Source: Micromonospora eburnea (GTDB lineage: Bacteria; Actinomycetota; Actinomycetes; Mycobacteriales; Micromonosporaceae). Taken from it: 64,000 nt of DNA. Below, one piece after another: positions 15,955 through 23,262 of this stretch. Made by a program: the position numbers and the translations under genes. The notes under the pieces were generated by a model, which was given only the letters and a program-made list of their open reading frames with translations, was not told where the DNA came from and ran no database searches. Numbering within the stretch: position 1 is the stretch's first letter; every line of letters starts with the position of its first letter. The stretch lies in assembly GCF_900090225.1 (NCBI RefSeq), contig NZ_FMHY01000002.1, positions 3,038,001 through 3,102,000 of the forward strand. The letters are read 5' to 3'.

Positions 15955-17004
15955 GTGCGCTATCGCGTACTCGGCGGCACCGGCATCCAGGTGAGCGTCC
16001 ACTGTCTCGGCACGATGATGTTCGGCGCGGTCGGCAACCCGGACCACGACGACTGCGTACGCATCGTCCACGCCGCCCTCGACCAGGGCGTCAACTTCGT
16101 GGACACCGCCGACATGTACTCCGCGGGTGAGTCGGAGGTCATCGTCGGCAAGGCGCTGCGCGGCCGCCGGGACGACGTGGTCCTCGCGACGAAGGTGCAC
16201 TTCCCGATGGGGGAGGGGCCCAACCGGGGCGGCAACTCGCGGCGCTGGATCATCCGGGAGGTCGAGGAGAGCCTGCGCCGCCTGGGCACCGACTGGATCG
16301 ACCTCTACCAGGTGCACCGGCCCGACCACACGACCGACGTCGAGGAGACCCTCGGCGCGCTCACCGACCTGGTGCGGGCCGGCAAGATCCGCGCCTTCGG
16401 CTGCTCCACCTTCCCGGCCGAGGAGATCGTGGAGGCGTACCACGTCGCCGACCGGCGCGCGCTCGGCCGGTTCCGCACCGAGCAGCCGCCGTACTCGATC
16501 ATGGCCCGGGGGATCGAGACCGGGGTGCTCCCGGTTTGCCAGCGCTACGGCATGGGAGTCCTGGTGTGGAGCCCGCTGGCCTCCGGTTTCCTCTCCGGCC
16601 GCTACCGGCAGGGGCGGCCGGTGGACATGACCGCCGGTCGGCCGGCGATCACCCCGGCCCGGTTCGATCCGGCGCTACCCGGCAACGCCGCCAAGTACGC
16701 CGCCGTCGAGAGCCTGGCCGCGCTCGCCGAGGAGGTCGGGTGCAGTCTGCCGGAGCTGGCTGTCGCATTCACGGTCGCCCACCCGGCGGTCACCTCGGCG
16801 ATCATCGGGCCGCGCACCATGGAGCAGTTGGAAGGGCTGCTCAAGGGCGCCACGCTCACCCTCGACGACGCCGTGCTGGACCGGATCGACGAGATCGTCC
16901 CGCCCGGCACCAACCTCTACCAGCCGGACGGGGCCTGGTCGCCGCCAGTGCTCACCGACCCGGCGCGCCGGCGCCGCCCGCTGCCGGATCGGGCCGCCGC
17001 CTGA
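15955..17004 (+). CDS. Aldo/keto reductase
   Basis: 349 residues from GTG 15955, which follows GAAGGA. An NADPH-dependent TIM-barrel oxidoreductase: the N-terminal strand MRYRVLGGTGIQVS, catalytic Asp and Tyr in FVDTADMYSAGESE, the Lys in VVLATKVHFPMG, and the His in LYQVHRPDHTTDVEETLGAL give the standard tetrad. The cofactor region includes SPLASGFLSGRYR and TSAIIGPRTMEQLEGLL. The sequence fits the AKR subgroup related to YajO/Tas and general-stress reductases. Substrate unknown. It has no operon partner; the next gene is 160 bases downstream. Confidence 0.92.
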   Translation: MRYRVLGGTGIQVSVHCLGTMMFGAVGNPDHDDCVRIVHAALDQGVNFVDTADMYSAGESEVIVGKALRGRRDDVVLATKVHFPMGEGPNRGGNSRRWIIREVEESLRRLGTDWIDLYQVHRPDHTTDVEETLGALTDLVRAGKIRAFGCSTFPAEEIVEAYHVADRRALGRFRTEQPPYSIMARGIETGVLPVCQRYGMGVLVWSPLASGFLSGRYRQGRPVDMTAGRPAITPARFDPALPGNAAKYAAVESLAALAEEVGCSLPELAVAFTVAHPAVTSAIIGPRTMEQLEGLLKGATLTLDDAVLDRIDEIVPPGTNLYQPDGAWSPPVLTDPARRRRPLPDRAAA

Positions 17005-17166
17005 CCTGGCCGCGGAGTGGCTGACCCCGACGCGGGTGACGAGGTCGCGGGATGGTGTGCGCGCCCGACCGGATCGCCGCCCTGGAGCCGGTCGGGTGCG
17101 CTGCCGCCGGTCGACCGTGGTCGATAACGGGTGGAGCGGGCCGGGGCGGGGCGGCACACTGTCGGC

Positions 17167-17709
17167 GTGGATCATCGTGATCTGGTCCGGGTGAGCAAGC
17201 GGATGTCCCTGGCGTTGCGGCACCGTCCGGACCGGTTCGGCCTGACTCTCGACCGGGCCGGCTGGGCGCCGGTCGCCGACCTGCTCGCCGCGCTGCGGAT
17301 CACCCGCACCCAGTTCGACGCCGTGGTCGCCGGCAACGACAAGCGGCGTTTCGCCGTCGAGCGCGGGCCCGACGGCGTCGACCGGGTCCGGGCCAACCAG
17401 GGCCATTCCGTCCCGGTCGACCTGGGGCTGGCCTCGGCGACCCCGCCCGACCGGCTGTTCCACGGTACGAGCGACAGTGTGGTGCCGGCGATCCGCGTCG
17501 AGGGGCTGCGCCGGGGCCGCCGGCACCACGTGCACCTGTCGCCGGACGTGGAGACCGCCCGGCGGGTGGGCGCCCGGCGAGGCGGTGCGGTGGTGGTGCT
17601 GACCGTTGACGCCGCCGCGATGGCCGAGAACGGCTACGTCTTCTACCGCACCGCCAACAGTGTTTGGCTCACCGACGCGGTGCCGCCCGCGTACCTGAGC
17701 GTGCCCTAG
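17167..17709 (+). CDS. kptA: RNA 2'-phosphotransferase (Tpt1/KptA)
   Basis: 180 residues from GTG 17167, six bases after a -10-like CACACT, so probably leaderless. The family transfers an internal RNA 2'-phosphate to NAD+, giving ADP-ribose 1'',2''-cyclic phosphate and nicotinamide. Family motifs are present: an N-terminal winged-helix part (VRVSKRMSLALRHRPDRFGLTLDRAGW), DKRRFAVE, RANQGHSVPVDL with the RNA-contacting His, LFHGTSDSVVPAIRVEGLRRGRRHHVHLSPD, and a C-terminal GYVFYRTANSVWL. In bacteria lacking tRNA splicing the physiological substrate is unclear; RNA repair or capping has been proposed for the family. It stands alone. Confidence 0.92.
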   Translation: MDHRDLVRVSKRMSLALRHRPDRFGLTLDRAGWAPVADLLAALRITRTQFDAVVAGNDKRRFAVERGPDGVDRVRANQGHSVPVDLGLASATPPDRLFHGTSDSVVPAIRVEGLRRGRRHHVHLSPDVETARRVGARRGGAVVVLTVDAAAMAENGYVFYRTANSVWLTDAVPPAYLSVP

Positions 17710-17736
17710 GCAGGTGCTGCGACCCGGGGTGGCGGC

Positions 17737-18375
17737 TCAGGTCGCGCCGATCAGCGTCACCACACCGGCGGCCACCAGCACCCCGGCCCAGAGCCGGTCC
17801 ACGTTGAACCACGCGCGGCGCAGCACACCGACGCCGAACACCTGGTACACGAGCAGGGCCACCGCCGACGCGACGCCGAGCATGGCCACGGTGTGCACGC
17901 CCGCCGCCGCCAGCCCGGTCAGCGCACCGGCCGGCGCGGCGGCGAGGTGCCCGGCGTGCGGTCCCGCGTCCACCGACGGTTCGGCGAGCAGCACCGGCAG
18001 CAGCATCAACCCCGCGCCGTGCGCCGAGGACATCAGGAAGGACCAGGCGGCGAGTTGGGGCGGTGACAGGCGCATCCCCGCCCAGCGGAAGTGCCGCTCG
18101 GAGAGCAGCCGCCACAGCCCGAACCCGACCAGCAGCACGCCGCCGCCGATTGCGACCGCCGTGCTCGCCGTCGCCGAACGGGTCGCGGTGACCAGCGCCG
18201 CGACCACCGCTACCGAGGCGAGGTGGCCGGCCGCGATCGGCGGCAGCGCCCCCAGCAGCGCCGCCCGGCGGCGTTCCTGTAGACCCCGGGCGACCGCGAA
18301 CAGCCAGCCCATCGCCGGGTTCACGCCGTGGAACGCGCCGAGGCCGGCCAGCGCCGCCCAGGTCACACCGGTCAC
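17737..18375 (-). CDS. Polytopic membrane protein coupled to the SBP56 gene
   Basis: 212 residues with about six hydrophobic helices. The first has the pattern GLGAFHGVNPAMGWLFAVA, with a His-Gly-x-Asn-Pro motif reminiscent of NreB/UreH-like metal permeases, and a second conserved-looking His in IAAGHLASVAV. Two more polar-in-membrane clusters occur (SSAHGAGLMLLP, AAGVHTVAML). Its ATG overlaps the stop of the upstream SBP56 gene by four bases, so the two are translated together. A role in metal (possibly copper) or selenium/sulfur handling for that enzyme is inferred from pairing only. No named family was recognised with certainty. Confidence 0.7.
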   Translation of the reverse strand: MTGVTWAALAGLGAFHGVNPAMGWLFAVARGLQERRRAALLGALPPIAAGHLASVAVVAALVTATRSATASTAVAIGGGVLLVGFGLWRLLSERHFRWAGMRLSPPQLAAWSFLMSSAHGAGLMLLPVLLAEPSVDAGPHAGHLAAAPAGALTGLAAAGVHTVAMLGVASAVALLVYQVFGVGVLRRAWFNVDRLWAGVLVAAGVVTLIGAT

Positions 18376-19778
18376 GGGAAGCAGTACGAGTCGGAGGACG
18401 CGTCGCCGCCCTGCAACCGAGTCTGGTGCACCCGCAGCCCCCGGAAGTCGTCACCGCGCGGGAAGAAGCGCGGGTCGGGAGTCAGGCCGCCGCGTTCCGG
18501 ATCGACGTCCAGCTTGGCCAGCCAGGCACCCACCCCCTCAGGGTAGAACTGGTCGTCCCACGAGCCGTACAGGGAGTTGCTGACGTAGACCCGTCGCCCG
18601 TCCCGGCTGATCTCGACCATCTGCGGGCCACCGGAGAGCGGTTCGTCGGGGAAGGCGGGGTGGGCGGTCCGCGCGACGATGCCGCCCAAGCGGACCGAGC
18701 CGGTCCGCACCGGGTGCAACGGGTCGCTGACGTCGTACTGGATCAGCTCGCCGGTACCCCAGCAGGAGACGTAGAGGAACCGGTCGTCCACGGATAGGTC
18801 GATGTCGGTGACCAGGGGTGGCACCGCACCGAAGGGCTTGAGCAGGTCGGGCAGGTCGGCCGGGTCGGCCGGCTCGGCCGGGATGTCGATCACCTTGGTC
18901 ACCGCCCAGGCGTCGCCGTCGCGGTGCCAGAGCCAGATCGAGGCGGAGAGGTCCTCGACGCTGACCACCACGCCGACGAACCCGTACGTCTTCGTCGGGT
19001 CGTGCGCCGGGCGTAGCTCCAGGGGCATCTGGTACTGGTCGCCGAGGTCGACGCGCTGCACGTGCCGGCGCTTCGCCAGGTCCCAGAAGTGGATGGCGTG
19101 CCCGTACCGGCGGCCGAGCAGCAGCTCGCCGATGATGCCGTCCTCGACCATCGACGGCGTGCCCCATTCGCTGGTGACCAGCACGTCCCGGGTGTAGTGC
19201 CACCAGAAGTCGTACGCCAGGAACTGCGGTCCCCGGTCGGCTTCCCACGCTCCGCGTACCTCGAACGAGGTGTGGTCCAGTACGGCGATGCCGCCCGGCC
19301 CCTCCTGCCCGTCGGCGCCGCCCAGCGCGGAGACGTAGATGCCGTCGGGCCCGCAGTGCACGGTGTGCGGGCGCGAGTATCCGGCCCGTCCGGCGAGCTC
19401 TTCGGGGCCGATCACCTTGACCAGCCGGGGCTGTCGCGGGTCGGGCCCGGTGTCCAGGACGTGGATCCGGGACGACCGCAGTCCGGGCACGATCAGGTAG
19501 CGCCGTTCCACGTGCGGATGGGGCGCGGTCGGGCAGAGTGCGCTGCTGCACGCGTTCCAGCCGAAGTGGTGCAGCTCGTCGCCGGTGAAGGGCAGTTCGG
19601 TCCAGCCCACCACCTGCCCGTACGCGTCGGAGTCGGGGTCGGTGTCGAGCACCGCGATGGCGTCGGGGCGCTGCGCCGTCCGGTCGAAGGCGGCGACGTA
19701 CGCCAGCTTCTCGGCGGGTGCGGTGAGCGCCTCGCGAGGCGAGGGATAGAAACTCGGGTCGGGGATCCAGCGGGTCAT
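18372..19778 (-). CDS. SBP56-family protein, methanethiol oxidase-like
   Basis: 468 residues from ATG 19776-19778 behind GGAGGC. A full-length selenium-binding-protein 56 family member: FYPSPREALTAPAEKLAYVAAFDR at the front, HHFGWNACSSALCP with the conserved cysteines, YSRPHTVHCGPDGIYVSALGG, FWWHYTRDVLVTSEWGTP, DLSVDDRFLYVSCWGTGEL, HPAFPDEPLSGGPQMVEISRDGRRVYVSNSLYGSWDDQFYP, ending SSDSYCFP. Characterised members are copper-dependent methanethiol oxidases giving formaldehyde, sulfide and peroxide. The His and Cys positions expected to bind metal appear intact. It is co-translated with a membrane protein whose motifs suggest metal transport. Enzyme activity is by family analogy. Confidence 0.9.
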   Translation of the reverse strand: MTRWIPDPSFYPSPREALTAPAEKLAYVAAFDRTAQRPDAIAVLDTDPDSDAYGQVVGWTELPFTGDELHHFGWNACSSALCPTAPHPHVERRYLIVPGLRSSRIHVLDTGPDPRQPRLVKVIGPEELAGRAGYSRPHTVHCGPDGIYVSALGGADGQEGPGGIAVLDHTSFEVRGAWEADRGPQFLAYDFWWHYTRDVLVTSEWGTPSMVEDGIIGELLLGRRYGHAIHFWDLAKRRHVQRVDLGDQYQMPLELRPAHDPTKTYGFVGVVVSVEDLSASIWLWHRDGDAWAVTKVIDIPAEPADPADLPDLLKPFGAVPPLVTDIDLSVDDRFLYVSCWGTGELIQYDVSDPLHPVRTGSVRLGGIVARTAHPAFPDEPLSGGPQMVEISRDGRRVYVSNSLYGSWDDQFYPEGVGAWLAKLDVDPERGGLTPDPRFFPRGDDFRGLRVHQTRLQGGDASSDSYCFP

Positions 19779-19938
19779 GGCGCCTCCGCTCTGGGCTCAG
19801 GGGTGGCTACGCCGAGGTGTTCGAACATCCGGCGAGCGGAAGTAACCTATCAACCCGGTAGGACTTATGGGTAGTCTGCCGGTGGCGGTGAGCGGGACGA
19901 GTCAGCGAGTTGTTGCCGGCGGGGGAGGGGCCGGTGGC

Positions 19939-20454
19939 TCAGACCGGCGACTGACCGGCCAGGAAGTCGGCGAGCACCCGGGTGTGGGTGGAGAAGGCCA
20001 GCTCGACCGGCTCGGTGACGACCAGCCACTCGGTGGCCTCCTCGGTCGGCGTCGATGGCGGGAGGTCCCCGACGGCCCGTTCCGGCAGGACGCCGAAGAC
20101 CATCATGGTGCCGCCGGCCGGCGCCCCGTGCACCGCGAACAGCCGCGCCTGCCCGACCTCGGCCAGCAGGCCGGTCTCCTCACGCAACTCCCGGACCAGC
20201 GCCTCGTCCCACTCCTCGCCGTACTCGATGAAGCCGCCGGGCAGCGCGAGCTGGCCGCGGGCCGGCTCGATGTCCCGGCGGACCACCACCACGCCGAGCC
20301 CGGCCGGCGTCCGCACCGGTAGGACCGCCACCGCGACGGGCAGCGGATTGCGCCACACCGTGCCGCCGCAGGTCGCACAGACGCGGGGCCAATCGGCCTC
20401 CGCCGGGTAGGCGGCGCCGCAGTACGAGCAGTACGAGTACGGTGCGACGGTCAC
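19939..20454 (-). CDS. NUDIX hydrolase with N-terminal zinc ribbon
   Basis: 171 residues. A zinc ribbon opens the protein (CSYCGAAYP...CATCGG; two CxxC pairs at about residues 9-12 and 26-29), followed by a NUDIX domain: LPGGFIEYGEEWDEALVRELREETGL contains the G-x5-E-x7-REUxEExGU box. The family cleaves nucleoside diphosphates linked to another group; a zinc ribbon of this type is seen in NADH pyrophosphatase-like and ADP-ribose-type members. The substrate cannot be assigned. It lies between the SBP56 gene and the NADAR gene, all on the minus strand, with gaps of over 100 bases. Confidence 0.88.
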   Translation of the reverse strand: MTVAPYSYCSYCGAAYPAEADWPRVCATCGGTVWRNPLPVAVAVLPVRTPAGLGVVVVRRDIEPARGQLALPGGFIEYGEEWDEALVRELREETGLLAEVGQARLFAVHGAPAGGTMMVFGVLPERAVGDLPPSTPTEEATEWLVVTEPVELAFSTHTRVLADFLAGQSPV

Positions 20455-20576
20455 GCCGCAGCACGTTACCCGCCCGGCCCCGGGCCGTCAGGCGTCGGCC
20501 CCGACCGGGTGGCGGCGTCCCCCTCCGGCGTGAACCAGAACGACTTGCCGAACCGCCGCCCGCTCACCCGCGTCGG

Positions 20577-21137
20577 TCACGCCAGGGCCTCGCGCAGCGC
20601 GGCACGGGCTTCCATCAGCGCGAAGCCGAGCAGGTTCTCGCCCCGCCACCGCGCGGGATCCGCGGCGCGCGGATCGTCGGCGGCCAGGCCGATGCCCCAG
20701 ATCCGGTCCACCGGGCTCGCCTCGACCAGCACCCGTTCACCGGTGCCGAGCAGGAATCGGCCCAACTCCTCGTGCTGGCCGAACTTGGCCACGTTGCCGG
20801 CCACCACGAGCTCGTAGCGGCGGGCCACCCAGGTCGCCTCGTCGAAGCCGCGGACCTGCCGGCCGAGGGCCTTGGCCCGCTGCGGATGCCCGGCGGCGAG
20901 GATGCGGTCGGCCACCTCCGGGTCGCCGAACAGGGTGGCCTTCTGCCACATCATCCAGTGCTCGGCGGTGGCATAGGTCCGGCCGTCCACGATGAACGGC
21001 GCGGGCCACCACTGGCTCAGGCAACCGGCGCCGACGCCGCCGTCGCGCTGCGGGCGGTGGCCCCAGAAGTGCAGGAACTTTGTCGGCCGGCCGGACTGGA
21101 CGACCGCGAGGAGTTCGGCGACGGATCGGGGCGACAT
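20577..21137 (-). CDS. NADAR family protein
   Basis: 186 residues from an internal ATG (MSPRSVAELLAVV); an earlier ATG at 21167 would add ten residues, and neither has a convincing ribosome site. The NADAR domain (DUF1768) is complete: FLHFWGHRP, CLSQWWPAPFIVDGRTYATAEHWMMWQKATLFGD, LAAGHPQRAKALGRQVRGFDEATW, VDRIWGIGLAADDP, WRGENLLGFALMEAR. The Glu of AEHWMM and the WG-GL residues are the usual active-site signature. Members cleave N-glycosidic bonds: some act on riboflavin-pathway intermediates and some remove ADP-ribose from guanine in nucleic acid. The NUDIX gene just downstream could in principle handle a released ADP-ribose product, but that is speculation. Confidence 0.88.
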   Translation of the reverse strand: MSPRSVAELLAVVQSGRPTKFLHFWGHRPQRDGGVGAGCLSQWWPAPFIVDGRTYATAEHWMMWQKATLFGDPEVADRILAAGHPQRAKALGRQVRGFDEATWVARRYELVVAGNVAKFGQHEELGRFLLGTGERVLVEASPVDRIWGIGLAADDPRAADPARWRGENLLGFALMEARAALREALA

Positions 21138-21315
21138 GGCCGAGAGTCTGCCCGAGGTCACCGACATTCCGCCTTCACGTTTCGTCCCGCCCCAAAATCC
21201 GAGGGCCCGGCGGACACCGCCGCCGACGGGCCTGGCCGAACGTGGGAATGGCCGGTGGAGACCATGACGCTGTGGCGGTCCCCGGCTCCACCCACCTGCG
21301 CCGCCAGCTCGTGCT

Positions 21316-21384
21316 GATCATGGAGCTGTGGTCGGGTCCGAGAGCGGCGAACGGCCACCAGACGGGTGCCACAACTCCATGATC
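21316..21384. repeat. Long inverted repeat, probable terminator or dispersed palindrome
   Basis: GATCATGGAGCTGTGG (21316-21331) pairs with CCACAACTCCATGATC (21369-21384), 16 positions with one C-A mismatch, loop of 37 bases. It lies just past the 3' end of the amidase gene. The arms are unusually AT-rich for this genome. It may act as a terminator. Confidence 0.65.
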
Positions 21385-21407
21385 GACGGGCGAGGACGGG
21401 ATGCCGG

Positions 21408-22079
21408 TCAGCCGCCGAGGCGGGCGGCGACGGCGGTGCGTAGTTCGGGCAGTCTGTCGTGCAGCAGGCCGGGGCACTGGGTGTTGTTGAAGTCCTTGTG
21501 CCCGTAGATCTCGCTGGACGGGATGCCGTACTGCTGGCAGGTGAACGCGCAGAACCACACCAGGCTGTCCCAGAGCGCCTTCGGCGGCTGCACGTCGAGG
21601 TAGATGCCGTCGTTCTCGATGCCGATGGCCTGGCTGTTCTGCCCGACGCAGTGCGCGCCCTGCACCATGGTCTGTCCGTGCAGCAGCGCGTACAGGCTGC
21701 CGTGCCGGCCCTCCGTCAGGTAGCCACCGCGGCTGTTGGTGAAGTGCTGCCCGGAGTCGAGCCAGCCGTTGGTGTCCATGTGCAGGTTCTGGATGTCACG
21801 CGAGTTCCGGTATGCCTGCGCCAGGCTGTAGTCGGTGGTGTTCGGAAATGCCGTGTGATGAATGATGATCTTGTTGGGGCGGCTCTGCACCACGCTCACG
21901 TTGGTCGAGGGTGGGCGGGCACCCCAGGTCGCGCAGTTGGCGATCTCCGGCTGGTCGATCCGGGTGGCGACGGCCCGCGCGTCGTGGTCGCCGATCTGGG
22001 TGAGCGCGGTGGCGCCGGCGGCGGCGCCGAGCAGGACCGCGCCGCGCAGCACGGCCCGGCGGGGCACGGGAACGGACAT
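21408..22079 (-). CDS. Secreted N-acetylmuramoyl-L-alanine amidase (PGRP type)
   Basis: 223 residues with a twin-arginine-type signal (PRRAVLRGAVLLGAAAGATAL), so the folded enzyme is probably exported by Tat. The amidase_2/PGRP domain has the zinc ligands His74-His75 region (IIIHHTAFPN), a His later in AHCVGQNSQAIGIENDG and the C-terminal YGHKDFNNTQCPG with His194 and Cys202. It cleaves the amide between MurNAc and the stem peptide. It is followed upstream, 118 bases away on the same strand, by a GH25 muramidase, and the two probably cooperate in wall turnover. The ATG start is supported by GGAGG just upstream. Confidence 0.93.
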   Translation of the reverse strand: MSVPVPRRAVLRGAVLLGAAAGATALTQIGDHDARAVATRIDQPEIANCATWGARPPSTNVSVVQSRPNKIIIHHTAFPNTTDYSLAQAYRNSRDIQNLHMDTNGWLDSGQHFTNSRGGYLTEGRHGSLYALLHGQTMVQGAHCVGQNSQAIGIENDGIYLDVQPPKALWDSLVWFCAFTCQQYGIPSSEIYGHKDFNNTQCPGLLHDRLPELRTAVAARLGG

Positions 22080-22197
22080 CGGGACCTCCTATCGGGACGG
22101 ATGCCGCCGGTGGCGGGCGGCTGCTTCCGGGTCACGGCGTGGCGTCAGAGACGCCGGGCCGGAGTGGCCGGAAGGGCAACCCGCCACCGGACCTGGG

Positions 22198-22944
22198 TCA
22201 GCAGGGTCCGTTGCAGGCCAGCACCTTGAGCCGGTCCAGGGTGCCGTTCCAGACGTTCTGGTCGCCGGGGAAGGTGCCCGAGTCGGCCCACTGCCAGAAG
22301 GAGTAGACCCCCCAGCCGGCCGGCAGGGTGCCGACGCTGCTGGAGTAGCGGGCGATCCAGAGCGGGTTATTGGCGGCGAACTGCGAGGTGTTGCCGGTGC
22401 AGGTGCTCCACCAGTCGGTGGTGGTGTAGATGGTGGCCCACCGGCCGGTGCGGGCGTAGTACTGGTTGACGAACGAGGCGATCCAGCTACGCATCGAAGC
22501 CTGGCTCAGCCCGTAGCAGGTCGCGCCATACGGGTTGTACTCGATGTCGAGCGCGCCCGGCAGGGTCTTGCCGTCCTTGGACCAGCCGCCGCCGTGGTCG
22601 ACGAAGTAGTTGGCCTGGGTGGCGCCGCTGGAGACGTCCGGCCGGGCGAAGTGGTACGACCCGCGGATCATGCCGACGTTGTACGAGCCGTTGTACTGCT
22701 GGGCGAAGTACGGGTTGGTGTAGCCGGTGCCCTCGGTGGCCTTCACGTACGCGAACCGGGCGCCGTTGTTCCAGGCGGCGGACCAGTTCACGTTGCCCTG
22801 CCAGCCGGAGACATCCATGCCGGGCAGGCCGGCCGGCGCGGCGCTGGCGGGCGTCGCGCCGACCAGGGCCGAGGCGGCCATGGCGACGGTGGTGAGCAGG
22901 GCGGCGCCGGCCGTACGCAGCGCTGATCGCAGGGGACGTTTCAT
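22198..22944 (-). CDS. Secreted GH25 lysozyme-like muramidase
   Basis: 248 residues: a Sec signal peptide with cleavage predicted after ASA (about residue 36), then a compact GH25 domain. Catalytic candidates are the Asp in GMDVSGWQG (Asp44) and the Asp-x-Glu pair in GALDIEYNP (Asp133, Glu135). Other family landmarks: FAYVKATEG, MIRGSYHFARP, RWATIYTTTDWW, LWIARYS, FWQWADSG. The four late cysteines may form disulfides. The enzyme would hydrolyse the MurNAc-GlcNAc beta-1,4 bond of peptidoglycan. It carries no wall-binding domain. The ATG is preceded by GGAGG. It neighbours the PGRP-type amidase. Confidence 0.93.
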   Translation of the reverse strand: MKRPLRSALRTAGAALLTTVAMAASALVGATPASAAPAGLPGMDVSGWQGNVNWSAAWNNGARFAYVKATEGTGYTNPYFAQQYNGSYNVGMIRGSYHFARPDVSSGATQANYFVDHGGGWSKDGKTLPGALDIEYNPYGATCYGLSQASMRSWIASFVNQYYARTGRWATIYTTTDWWSTCTGNTSQFAANNPLWIARYSSSVGTLPAGWGVYSFWQWADSGTFPGDQNVWNGTLDRLKVLACNGPC

Positions 22945-23213
22945 CTTTCCTCCCTGGGGGTAGCCGCGGTGCGGCAGGTGAAAGGAACTGTCAGTATTAG
23001 GTCACAGGGTGGAGAGAAATTTCAATAGACGCATGGAAGATCGTCGCTTAATTTGAGGTGTCGCCCCCGTCAGCTGGGCCGGGCGCGCGTCCCGATCGAC
23101 GGCGGCCCTACCCGCGTCCTGCCTGACGGCCGGGAGGTCGAGGCGCTCTGGCGGCTGCACGAGGATCCGCGGGCCGGCGGCGCTGCCGCAGCCCGTACGC
23201 GCCCTGCCGGTGA
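22945..23213. other. Intergenic interval upstream of the muramidase
   Basis: No gene identified. The part nearest the muramidase (22960-23060) is AT-rich for this genome (GTCAGTATTAGGTCACAGG, TTCAATAGACGC) and should hold its promoter. The rest is GC-rich with protein-like but unassignable frames. Confidence 0.4.
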
Positions 23214-23247
23214 CCGTCGCGGTGCCAGGTGGCGGCCACCGCGACGG
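23214..23247. terminator. Stem-loop terminator
   Basis: A perfect 11-bp stem, CCGTCGCGGTG (23214-23224) with CACCGCGACGG (23237-23247), loop of 12 bases. It lies 16 bases beyond the stop of the acyl-CoA ligase gene and most likely ends that transcript. Confidence 0.78.
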
Positions 23248-23262
23248 CTCGGCCCGCGACCG

